Below, piece by piece: positions 14,706-21,117 of a stretch of DNA of 21,117 nucleotides. The notes below the pieces were generated by a model, which was given only the letters and a program-made list of their open reading frames with translations, did not search any database and was not told the DNA's origin. Each line of letters begins with the position of its first letter. Positions within the stretch are counted from its first letter, which is position 1. Source of the stretch: Paenibacillus sp. oral taxon 786 str. D14 (GTDB taxonomy: Bacteria; Bacillota; Bacilli; Paenibacillales; Paenibacillaceae); the NCBI RefSeq assembly GCF_000159955.1, contig NZ_GG695987.1:1-21117 (forward strand). The letters are read 5' to 3'. A program made the position numbers and the translations under genes.

Positions 14706-15722
14706 ATGGAGAAAGTCAAAGTAAGCAGTGGTATCCAAATTTCTGCTGGATTGAATGCAGGGGCACTTACGGGCGCATCCGGTCAGATTCAGCACTCGCC
14801 CAGAACGGCTCAAGCACGCAAATCGCGCAGCGGTTTCTGGCTTGTCGTGTTGGGTGCAGCATTGTGGGGCGTAGACCCGTTGTTTCGGGTGATCCTGCTG
14901 AAGTCGCTGACCTCGGCGCAAATCGTATTGATTGAGCATCTGATTATCGCGCTTTTTGCCATACCGGTCTTATGGAAAAACCGCACCGAGCTTAAAGGGC
15001 TTGGTTGGCGTCAAGGGGGCGCGCTGCTATTTATTTCGTGGGGCGGTTCGGCCATCGCCACGATTCTGTTTACGTTGGCCTTGTCAAGCGGTGACCTGAA
15101 TGCAGTCCTGCTGCTGCAAAAAATGCAGCCGCTGTTTGCCATCCTGCTGGCCGGATTGCTGCTTAAAGAGAAGCTGCCGCGCCACTTTTTCGGATATCTG
15201 CTTATCGCGTTGCTTGGAACGTATTTGCTGACCTTCGGGTTTACGATGCCGATTGGGCATTGGAGCGATTTTGTGCAGATCGGCAGCCTGTTGTCGCTAG
15301 GCGCTGCCGCATTGTGGGGCGGATCCACGGTGATGGGCCGGTTGATGGTAGGGACGATGAAATATGAGACGGTGACATCGTTGCGGTTTATTTTGGCACT
15401 GCCGCTGCTGCTGGCTATCACTTGGAATGAAGGGGCCGCCTGGAGCCTGCCGACCGGCACCTTGCAAATCGCCGCATTTTCCCTCAATATGCTTGGACAA
15501 GCGTTGTTGCCGGGGCTGCTAAGCCTGCTCGTCTATTATAAAGGGTTGACAACAACCAAAGCGTCGGTCGCCACCCTGGCGGAGCTGAGCTTCCCAATGG
15601 TTGGCGTTCTGATCAACTGGATTGCGTTCCAGCAGTTGATTACAGTAGCCCAGGCATGTGGATTCGTGCTGATTTGGGGCACGTTATTCCTGATCTCCCG
15701 TCAGGGAGATACCAACCAATAA
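14706..15722 (+). CDS. DMT/EamA-family transporter, probable riboflavin importer
   Basis: This is a 338-residue membrane protein of the drug/metabolite transporter superfamily, with about ten hydrophobic helices in two EamA repeats. The first repeat begins GFWLVVLGAALWGVDPLF and the second about LGAAALWGGSTVMGRL. An unusual hydrophilic N-terminal extension of about 42 residues precedes the first helix. ATG 14706 is chosen because AAGGGG lies about ten bases upstream and because earlier in-frame codons lie before or inside the riboswitch terminator. The upstream FMN riboswitch implies repression when FMN is plentiful, so riboflavin or a flavin precursor is the likely cargo. Riboflavin carriers of this superfamily (RibN, ImpX) are known in other bacteria, but orthology to them is not established here. 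Confidence 0.88.
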   Translation: MEKVKVSSGIQISAGLNAGALTGASGQIQHSPRTAQARKSRSGFWLVVLGAALWGVDPLFRVILLKSLTSAQIVLIEHLIIALFAIPVLWKNRTELKGLGWRQGGALLFISWGGSAIATILFTLALSSGDLNAVLLLQKMQPLFAILLAGLLLKEKLPRHFFGYLLIALLGTYLLTFGFTMPIGHWSDFVQIGSLLSLGAAALWGGSTVMGRLMVGTMKYETVTSLRFILALPLLLAITWNEGAAWSLPTGTLQIAAFSLNMLGQALLPGLLSLLVYYKGLTTTKASVATLAELSFPMVGVLINWIAFQQLITVAQACGFVLIWGTLFLISRQGDTNQ

Positions 15723-15737
15723 TCCAGCAAGTCGATG

Positions 15738-15789
15738 AAAAAGCGGGATTTCCTCCTGTCCCACAGGATGGAAATCCTCGCTTTTTTTT
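15738..15789 (+). terminator. Intrinsic terminator after the DMT transporter
   Basis: A long, nearly perfect stem, AAAAAGCG-GATTTCC-TCCTGT pairing with ACAGGA-GGAAATC-CGCTTTTT around a CCC loop, ends in a run of eight T residues. It is among the strongest terminators in the window. Confidence 0.92.
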
Positions 15790-15869
15790 CATTCTCCACA
15801 CCCCTCTTTGGTGAAATTTGTTATGTGATAATAAAAAGTATCAAAAAAGGATGAAGATCATTTGTCGGG

Positions 15870-16109
15870 AGACGGTGGGAAGTTTCATGTTGGATTTCCA
15901 AAGAATCGGCGGGCCTTCATGCACCATACGCGGGAGACATTGCGGCAATGCTGGAAGGGGGGATTCCCGCCTCGTTTATTTTGATCGATGTCGACCACTG
16001 TAAGACGATTAACGACTCCTTTGGCCATCATATCGGAAACGAGCTGCTGCGGGAATTCGCCGGGAAGGTCCATCCTCGACTGCGGGAGGGGGATTTGTTT
16101 GGCGCATAA
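15870..16109 (+). pseudogene. Truncated, frameshifted GGDEF (diguanylate cyclase) remnant
   Basis: Two frames together read as the first part of a GGDEF domain. FPKNRRAFMHHTRETLRQ (from about 15895) matches the LPNRRAF entry of such domains. After a frame change near the G-rich stretch at 15957-15962, IPASFILIDVDHCKTINDSF, GHHIGNELL and LREGDLF follow, to a TAA at 16107-16109. The catalytic GG(D/E)EF motif itself and everything after it are missing, as are any sensory domains upstream. The DVDHCKTIND segment is the expected metal- and substrate-binding part, with Cys in place of the usual Phe. The product cannot synthesise c-di-GMP. Confidence 0.7.
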
Positions 16110-16115
16110 CAGCGA

Positions 16116-16144
16116 AAGGCCGGGCCCATTAGGGCCCGGCTTTT
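16116..16144 (+). terminator. Intrinsic terminator
   Basis: The perfect 9-bp GC-rich stem GCCGGGCCC/GGGCCCGGC (16119-16127 with 16132-16140) is preceded by AAAG and followed by TTTT. It may be a leftover of the GGDEF gene. Confidence 0.75.
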
Positions 16145-16145
16145 G

Positions 16146-16368
16146 AAGATTTCAGAAAGTATAAACTTCGGGGCACTGGCATCCTGATATCGCAAGAAAA
16201 ACTTCCGCTAAACGCGGTCTGTCTACTTTGAATTTACGTCGACAGACGTTTTTCTTAAGATATCAGAAAGTATAAACTTCGGGGCACTGGCATCCTGATA
16301 TCGCAAGAAAAACTTCCGCTAAACGCGGTCTGTCTACTTTGAATTTACGTCGACAGACGTTTTTCTTA
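16146..16368. repeat. Tandem duplication of a 111-bp structured element
   Basis: Copy one starts at 16146 and copy two at 16257, an exact 111-bp period that runs to 16368. Only one mismatch is visible (T16151 versus A16262). Each unit holds GTCTGTC/GACAGAC (16218-16224 with 16241-16247 in copy one) inside a longer AAGAAAAAC/GTTTTTCTT pairing (16195-16203 with 16248-16256). A small CCGC/GCGG hairpin lies between. In copy two the left half is also bounded by perfect GATATCAG/CTGATATC arms. The T-rich arms could act as terminators on both strands, including for the leftward GH52 gene. No ORF is present. Near identity implies recent duplication. Confidence 0.92.
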
Positions 16369-16382
16369 TGTTGCAGGCGGGT

Positions 16383-18518
16383 TTATTTCTCGTCCAGCCA
16401 CAAAATCGCTGTTACACCGCGCGGATAATACCGGCTGCCGCAGATCACGCCGGCCATCATCTGGTCGCTCCAGCTCCAGTAGGCGTTCTTCTCGGAAGTC
16501 AACCAGGCCACATGCGCCGCATCGGCTGCTTGCCCTCGTTCGTCCCAAGGGAGGCCGAGGATCCGGCGGGCGATGAACTGGCAGAGATAAATTTTGCTGA
16601 GCCAGGAGTTGTTGCTCGTCGAGGACAGCTTCCAGCCACCGTCCTCGAACAGGCAGATCCCCGGCTGCAGCACCGTGTTCAGATGCGTGGAGAGCGCTGC
16701 GATATATGCGCCGAACCGACCGTTTGGATCCAGCGCTTCCTCGCAGCCGGTGTAAAGCGGGAAGATGAGCCCCTCGATCGCAGGAATGATCTTGGAGTCA
16801 TTGTTCTCTTGAATGACGGCCGGAATGTAACCGCCTGGCAACAGGTGCGAGGTAATCGTGCCTGCGCACAGCTCGGCTTGTTGTCCGGCCAGCGCAGCCG
16901 CCGTTTCGCGGCTGTTGTCGCGAAGCAGCTTCTCCATTGCGACGTACGCCGCCCAGCTCTTGCCGGCCAAATAGATGTTGTTCCGCGCTTGCCCCAGCGA
17001 GACATCCAGGCTGTCATAGGTGGTAATCTCCGCTCCGCCCATCGTTCGGGAGCTGTCGAGGCCCATGATGCCGGTACGCTGGGACGGGTCAGGATGGTCG
17101 CGGTTCACCATGCTTTCCAGACATTGCTCTAGGATCGGCAGGTTGCGGTCCAACCATTCGCGGTCGTTCGTTTGATGCACGTAAACGGTGGCGCTTAGCA
17201 CCCAGTTGACGAGCTGCTCATGAGTCATGTGAGAGAAGCAGTCATCGATCGCATGCAGCTCATAAGACGAATAGCCGGGACGGGAGAACGAGTTAGCCAC
17301 GCCCATGTCATGCGTGAAGCTGATGCCGCCAGGATATTCGGTCGGATCCCCGGGAATCCGCACCGTATCCCGATAGCTGTAGCGGCTGGTGTAAAGGTCG
17401 AGTTCGTTTTTGACCGTCCATGGATTCATTTTTAGCTCGTAAAACAACTGGTCAACCAGCAAATCAAACGTATTCATCATCCGGTATTCGCCTTCATTGA
17501 CGATCCAGAGCGGTTTGCCGTCATGCTCCAGCAGCTCAGTGGAACCGTAATAGCTGCGGATGGCATGCGCGAGCATAAACTTCTGGTCCTCGCTTAACTT
17601 GGCGTCGTTAACGAGCGCGTCCGCTTGGCGGGCGACCTCCAGCTTGCGGTCGAATTGTGCTAACGCATATTCAGCCACTTCTTCGATGTTCGCGAAATAC
17701 CGCGTATAGTAGTAGGACGCATCCATCCCGGTCGTGACGTAACCGGCACGGTAGAAGCAAAGCGCAAAGCGGTAGGTGGCTTTCTCGCCAGCCGGTGTAT
17801 CCATAAGCAGCGCGCCCACCGGCCCAAGGCCAAACCGGAGGTTTTCCGGAACCTTTGGCTTAAGAATCGATTCCATCTTAAAAAATCCGGCGCTGGTAAT
17901 CCGCGGATCGCTCGCCGCAATAGCGGTATGGCGGCCTTGGCCAATGCCGCAAATACGTCCGCCCGTCACGTCCTCCAAGCGGCGGATGGCGCTGACAGGG
18001 TCATTGTTTTGCAGACCAAAGAAGGCTTTGCGCGTCGACGTTCCCCGGGTGTTGTCCACCGTGATCTCTGCAAGCACGGCCGGCATCAGCGCGAAACGCA
18101 GCTGCTCTTCCGTTGCCGTCTCGGGGTCAGGCACGCCTTCAAACGGAGAGATCAGGCGGAACGTCAAATCGCCGGCTTGCCATTCGTCAATCGCCGCACC
18201 AAACCGGCGGTCGATTTCGCTCCGGTTGTACGGGGTGATGAGATCGCTTTCTTTTTGCTGAACGGAATGCTGCTGGCTGGAGCCTGAACCGCTCTCCTCG
18301 GTCGTATAACGATCCCGCTCGTCCAGACCTTCGCCGAAGAACGGTAAAGCCCGGTAACGCTCTTGCCCATCATCCTGCAGTCCAATGTAGATGTTCTGTT
18401 TTGGCGGGCTGCCCAGCTCAAGGTCGAAGCCGCCGCTTTGGCCGGGATAACCTAGCGTAAAGCTGGCGAACGCTCCCATCGGGGAGTGATGCGCGTTAAA
18501 AAATATATTTTTACCCAA
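16383..18518 (-). CDS. xynB: GH52 beta-xylosidase
   Basis: This glycoside hydrolase of family 52 releases xylose from xylo-oligosaccharides. The 711-residue product is colinear along its whole length with the Geobacillus stearothermophilus GH52 enzyme (about 705 residues) as I recall it. Shared segments include FFNAHHSPMGAFASFTLG at the N-terminus, VNEGEYRMMNTFDL, GISFTHDMGVAN, and AEITTYDSLDVSLGQARNN. With a seven-residue offset, Glu342 and Asp502 correspond to the reported nucleophile (Glu335) and acid/base (Asp495). There is no signal peptide, so it acts in the cytoplasm on imported oligosaccharides. The start is TTG 18518, eight bases after AGGAGG. A Ser/Gln-rich insertion near residues 73-90 is slightly longer than in the relative. 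It is divergent from an AraC-type regulator, its likely controller. Confidence 0.96.
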   Translation of the reverse strand: MGKNIFFNAHHSPMGAFASFTLGYPGQSGGFDLELGSPPKQNIYIGLQDDGQERYRALPFFGEGLDERDRYTTEESGSGSSQQHSVQQKESDLITPYNRSEIDRRFGAAIDEWQAGDLTFRLISPFEGVPDPETATEEQLRFALMPAVLAEITVDNTRGTSTRKAFFGLQNNDPVSAIRRLEDVTGGRICGIGQGRHTAIAASDPRITSAGFFKMESILKPKVPENLRFGLGPVGALLMDTPAGEKATYRFALCFYRAGYVTTGMDASYYYTRYFANIEEVAEYALAQFDRKLEVARQADALVNDAKLSEDQKFMLAHAIRSYYGSTELLEHDGKPLWIVNEGEYRMMNTFDLLVDQLFYELKMNPWTVKNELDLYTSRYSYRDTVRIPGDPTEYPGGISFTHDMGVANSFSRPGYSSYELHAIDDCFSHMTHEQLVNWVLSATVYVHQTNDREWLDRNLPILEQCLESMVNRDHPDPSQRTGIMGLDSSRTMGGAEITTYDSLDVSLGQARNNIYLAGKSWAAYVAMEKLLRDNSRETAAALAGQQAELCAGTITSHLLPGGYIPAVIQENNDSKIIPAIEGLIFPLYTGCEEALDPNGRFGAYIAALSTHLNTVLQPGICLFEDGGWKLSSTSNNSWLSKIYLCQFIARRILGLPWDERGQAADAAHVAWLTSEKNAYWSWSDQMMAGVICGSRYYPRGVTAILWLDEK

Positions 18519-18589
18519 GTTAATTACCTCCTGTTCAATTCACAGCGGTTATGCTAGTTTGATTATAACAAGGCTTTGGAGGAACGCCC

Positions 18590-18682
18590 ATGTCCAAACC
18601 GCCAATCGATTTATCCAAAACGTTCACGGTGGCGAGGCGGGGGAAAGCGATCATAGAAAAGCGGAGGGATAAGGGTGGCTAG
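18590..18682 (+). CDS. 30-codon ORF overlapping the start of the AraC gene
   Basis: ATG 18590 is seven bases after GGAGG (18578-18582) and opens a 30-codon, strongly basic frame starting MSKPPIDLSKTFTVARRGK. It stops at TAG 18680-18682. The frame overlaps the GTG start of the regulator (18675) by eight bases, the classic geometry for translational coupling. The peptide is not recognised. It could be a regulatory leader ORF or the residue of a lost gene. Confidence 0.5.
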   Translation: MSKPPIDLSKTFTVARRGKAIIEKRRDKGG

Positions 18683-19700
18683 AGAGCATCAGGTTACCGA
18701 GTATATGCTGCCAAATATGGATTCGACGTTTAAGCTCTTTGCCGCGCATTTGCGTACGGTAACGCCGGAGTGGTCGTATCCGCGCCACAGCCACCCGCTG
18801 TTTGAGGTGAACTTGCTGCTGGCAGGCAGCCAGGAGATGATCGTCGGCGGCAAACGTTATGTGCAGCAGCCCGGCGATTTCCTGCTGCTTCGCCCTGAAG
18901 ACGTGCATGAAAGCCGGGCGCTGGGGACGGAGCCAATGACGTATTATTGCTTGCATTTTAACGTCGACGAGCCCGTGCTTCGCGAGCTGTTGTGCCGAGG
19001 CGAGACACCGCTTCACACCGCAGACGGGCCGCTGGCCCAAGTCATTCGGCCGAGCTTGGACAAGCTGATCGCGCTTACCTCGGACGGGTCAGGTGCGAAG
19101 CTGGCGGACAAGATGCGGGCGATGGCTGCGGTGTTCGAGCTGTTTGCCGGCCTGAGCGAAGGGCTGGCAGAGCAGGAGTCCGGCGCGCCGAGCAGCCGGA
19201 TGAACCGGATCGCGGCGGAGATCGCCGCCGCGCTGGAGCGCAGCGTCGAGGAGCCGGAGACGGCCTGGAGCGCGTCAACGTTGGGGAACGCAAGCTCCGG
19301 CAGCAATGGCGCCGGCGGGGATGGTTCCCATGGCAGCATCACCGGCGGTAGGAGTTGCGGCAGTAGCGTCTCCCGTGGTAACGGCTCCCACGGTCGTCGA
19401 TCCGTCGACGTTCTGGACGGGGACCGGTCGCGTGAGACCGTCGCGGCGGTTACCGCTGGACTTGGGTACAGCGCGTCCTCCTGCAATCGGATCTTCCGCA
19501 GCGTGTACGGGATGTCGCCGCGCCAGTATTTATCGGCGCTGAAGCTAAAGAAGGCCAAGCTGTTGCTGATGGAGCCGGAGCTATCGGTCGAAGCCGTCTC
19601 GATACGACTTGGCTACAAGGATATTGCCCATTTCAGCCGGCAGTTCAAACGCTGGACCGGCGAATCGCCCGGCAAATTCCGGAGCCGGTTTCATATTTAA
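18675..19700 (+). CDS. AraC-family regulator with cupin sensor domain
   Basis: This 341-residue transcription factor is probably the activator of the divergent xylosidase. The N-terminal cupin/AraC-binding domain (about residues 20-110) includes HSHPLFEVNLLLAGSQ and PGDFLLLRPEDVHE. The C-terminal double helix-turn-helix (about 254-338) includes AAVTAGLGYSASSCNRIF and the signature VSIRLGYKDIAHFSRQFKRW followed by TGESPGKFR. Between them, residues about 199-253 form a Gly/Ser/Arg-rich low-complexity stretch that looks like an insertion. In related regulators the helical linker joins the first HTH directly. GTG 18675 follows GGAGGG at six-base spacing. The ligand is probably a xylose-containing sugar, inferred from the neighbour only. 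Confidence 0.9.
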   Translation: MAREHQVTEYMLPNMDSTFKLFAAHLRTVTPEWSYPRHSHPLFEVNLLLAGSQEMIVGGKRYVQQPGDFLLLRPEDVHESRALGTEPMTYYCLHFNVDEPVLRELLCRGETPLHTADGPLAQVIRPSLDKLIALTSDGSGAKLADKMRAMAAVFELFAGLSEGLAEQESGAPSSRMNRIAAEIAAALERSVEEPETAWSASTLGNASSGSNGAGGDGSHGSITGGRSCGSSVSRGNGSHGRRSVDVLDGDRSRETVAAVTAGLGYSASSCNRIFRSVYGMSPRQYLSALKLKKAKLLLMEPELSVEAVSIRLGYKDIAHFSRQFKRWTGESPGKFRSRFHI

Positions 19701-19726
19701 CTTTATATAGAAAGGGGTTGGCTGCT

Positions 19727-19946
19727 TTGACCATGGAAATTGAAAGCGCTGACTTACTCGCGTTGCCGCTCCGCAAGCGGATCGCCTTTTTTGGCGACAG
19801 CATCACGGAGAATGGGACGTATATCCGTAATTTGGAGGCTTTTTTCCTGAAGCATCTGCCGGAACACCGGCTGGCCGCCGCTGGCGGAGGCGCTGCAGCT
19901 GGCCGAGGCACTGCTGCCGGCGATCGAGCGCGCCGCCGTGATGTAG
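19727..19946 (+). pseudogene. Internally deleted GDSL/SGNH esterase
   Basis: The 5' part (TTG 19727 or ATG 19733, after AAAGGGG) encodes the start of an SGNH hydrolase. RIAFFGDSITENGTYI contains the nucleophile Ser of the GDSxT block. Near 19868-19874 the frame changes, and the rest reads WPPLAEALQLAEALLPAIER to TAG 19944-19946, which resembles the extreme C-terminus of such esterases. About 150-180 residues carrying the oxyanion Gly/Asn blocks and the catalytic Asp-His are absent. A single internal deletion explains both the missing part and the frame change. It directly follows the AraC gene. Confidence 0.6.
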
Positions 19947-20366
19947 GGCGGCGCGGAGAGCGCTGAGGCGCGCGAATGGATGGGGTTCGCGCGCACCGAC
20001 CTATACTTCGGCGCCTTCGCGGACGCCGACCTGGCCCTGCTCGAGCAAGGCTGGCACCTAGCCTACTGCCGGCTGAGCCACCTCTACGGCTGCCCGTACG
20101 CCGCCGGGCAGATGGAAGCATTTCGCGCCTGGCTGACCGCGAAATACGGGCTCGCCCCGAAGCCGGTGCTGCTCGTATCCGGCGACGCCGATCTCGACGT
20201 GCCGTTTGAGGAGAACGGGGCGGTGCTTGAGCGCACCTACCGGGCACATGGCGGCACGGTGACGACCATCCTCAAGCCAGGCGGCGGCCATCACCCACAC
20301 AGCTTGCCCGACGTTACGCCGATTATGCAGTTTGTCCTTTCTTCGGCTGCGAACCGAATACAGTAG
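19947..20366 (+). pseudogene. Alpha/beta hydrolase remnant lacking the nucleophile region
   Basis: An open frame continues after the esterase stop and contains segments of a Paenibacillus-type alpha/beta hydrolase: FADADLALLEQGWHLAYCRL, then LTAKYGLAPKPVL. It passes at once into VSGDADLDVPFEENG and GGGHHPHSLPD, which hold the expected catalytic Asp and His. The GxSxG nucleophile elbow and roughly 100 residues between these parts are missing, and so is the N-terminal strand region. The longest frame with a start is ATG 19980, but it lacks a ribosome binding site. The reading frame is open, so a stable truncated product is possible, but it cannot be a working hydrolase of this family. Confidence 0.65.
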
Positions 20367-20376
20367 CTGCCTATAG

Positions 20377-20404
20377 CCGTCCGATGTGTGTCGGACGGTT
20401 TTCG
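20377..20404 (+). terminator. Intrinsic terminator
   Basis: CCGTCCGA (20377-20384) pairs with TCGGACGG (20391-20398) around a six-base loop, followed by TTTTC. It closes the AraC/esterase transcription unit. Confidence 0.85.
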
Positions 20405-20412
20405 TTAGGGGA

Positions 20413-20690
20413 GGGGAACATAGTCTAGCCGCGCTCTTTTCAACGATTATCCCGTTGCATCAGGCAATGAAGAAAGAAAAAGAAATATGATATGCAAAGT
20501 CGAAGTAAGATGCTGCAAGAAAACCGATAAGTACGGATATATGCGATAGGGGGAACAGAATCTCTCTGCGGCCCTTTTTTTGACGATTATCCCGTTGAAT
20601 CAGCTGGTGGAGAATGAGAAGGAAGTAGTCAAGTCAAGTACAGTAGTAAAAAGATGCTGTGAGAAAACCGATGGATAGGAACATATGAAG
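20413..20690. repeat. Imperfect ~137-bp tandem repeat in a noncoding stretch
   Basis: The block starting GGGGAACA at 20413 recurs at 20550. Both copies contain a Y-rich tract followed by ACGATTATCCCGTTG (20443 and 20583). Further on, both have AAGATGCTG or AGATGCTG and then AGAAAACCGAT. Between these anchors the copies have diverged with small indels, so this is an old duplication. No ORF or stable coding signal is visible from 20405 to 20890. Confidence 0.6.
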
Positions 20691-20736
20691 GAACATATGA
20701 GCGACAACTCACTGAGTAGAGATAGATTGCGAAAAA

Positions 20737-20766
20737 AATTCGGTATAGCTGAATTCGGTATAGCTG
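20737..20766. repeat. 15-bp exact tandem repeat
   Basis: AATTCGGTATAGCTG occurs twice back to back (20737-20751 and 20752-20766). It lies in the noncoding stretch between the degenerate 137-bp repeat and the transposase fragment. Confidence 0.9.
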
Positions 20767-20890
20767 TAAATGGGTCGATCAGCTGTGCTCGAAAGTCAAG
20801 GTAGGAGGCTCCTATTTCCTGTTGTTTGGCATTCCAATCAGCACCTCTATCATTGCTATTAATAACCTCTTAGTACCTCGATTAGCAGGT

Positions 20891-21117
20891 TTACGCCGCT
20901 GCTGCAAGGAAGGGCTTCTGACCACGTGCGATTAACTGGCGGTAAGGGATCGCTGGAATGGACAGGCACATTTGCAGCAGGTCCTGGCGCATTTCTTCCT
21001 CGGAGAAGGTCATGCGCAGGTAACGGCGGACGGTGTACTCATTCAAATACGCCTGCAAATGCGTTATCCCCAAGGCAACATACGTGCGTCTGATAGAGTC
21101 CCTCGCTTCTCTCACAA
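20891..21117 (-). mobile_element. C-terminal end of a probable transposase, cut by the window edge
   Basis: A minus-strand frame enters from the right edge and ends at TAA 20893-20891. It contains RRTYVALGITHLQAYLNEYT and then DLLQMCLSIPAIPYRQLIA. This pattern (TY, HLQxYLxEY, then LL..C......Y.xL) resembles the tail of IS1595-type DDE transposases. The catalytic core lies outside the window, so family and intactness cannot be judged. The GTG at 21115 is probably not the true start. The IS terminal repeat should lie to the left of 20891; a short palindrome AGGAGGCTCCT near 20802-20812 is one place to look. Confidence 0.5.

Noticed and set aside
15818..16003. 61-codon ORF over the GGDEF remnant
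   Set aside because: It is in a different frame from the two recognisable GGDEF fragments and has no family resemblance.
16146..16368. CRISPR array or integron attC site
   Set aside because: There are only two head-to-tail copies with no spacers, and the core lacks the GTTRRRY/RYYYAAC pattern of attC.
19013..19558. 181-codon leftward ORF opposite the AraC gene
   Set aside because: It is a shadow of the GC-rich, low-complexity coding strand, with no ribosome binding site or domain.

Overview
This window looks like chromosome from a spore-forming, moderately GC-rich Firmicute, most likely Paenibacillus or a close relative. The evidence is strong AGGAGG-type ribosome binding sites with many TTG/GTG starts, consensus sigma-A promoters, glycine and FMN riboswitches of Bacillales type, a YaaH/SleL-like spore cortex lytic enzyme, and a GH52 beta-xylosidase. 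The assignment rests on recalled family resemblance; no database search was run. Layout, left to right: two very small unrecognised ORFs (195-498) end in a bidirectional terminator (483-522). The terminator is shared with a giant minus-strand secreted subtilisin-like protease of bacillopeptidase F type (540-5972). The protease has a long upstream leader holding a perfect 10-bp inverted repeat. A consensus promoter (6418-6446), a tandem glycine riboswitch and an intrinsic terminator (6474-6726) precede the two-subunit iron-sulfur L-serine dehydratase operon sdaAB-sdaAA (6759-8329). Next come a decayed MFS transporter on the minus strand, an ArsR-type regulator with an operator-like palindrome over its promoter, and a short-chain dehydrogenase. 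A frameshifted gene of unknown identity follows (10010-10404). A promoter and a three-gene methionine-type ABC importer operon metN-metI-metQ occupy 10469-12909. A LysM-GH18 spore hydrolase (13022-14308) follows. Then comes an FMN riboswitch with its own terminator, leading into a DMT/EamA transporter (14418-15722) that is a strong candidate riboflavin importer. From 15870 onward the window is accessory and eroding. It holds a truncated, frameshifted GGDEF remnant, a 111-bp tandem duplication with nested inverted repeats (16146-16368), and an intact GH52 beta-xylosidase (minus, 16383-18518). Divergent from the xylosidase are a 30-codon upstream ORF overlapping an AraC-type regulator, then internally deleted remnants of a GDSL esterase and an alpha/beta hydrolase. 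A terminator, a noncoding stretch with imperfect ~137-bp tandem repeats, and the C-terminal end of a probable transposase close the window. Functional logic: the best-supported regulatory circuits are glycine sensing to serine catabolism (glycine to serine to pyruvate), FMN sensing to a probable vitamin transporter, ArsR autoregulation beside a dead efflux gene, and a divergent AraC/GH52 xylooligosaccharide module. At least four genes (MFS, GGDEF, GDSL esterase, alpha/beta hydrolase) have lost internal or terminal coding sequence while their ends remain recognisable, so deletion-driven decay is the dominant theme of the accessory parts. I found no CRISPR array, tRNA, rRNA or anti-phage island. 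The most promising material for novelty is the riboswitch-to-gene pairings, the duplicated 111-bp structured element and the non-canonical translation starts.
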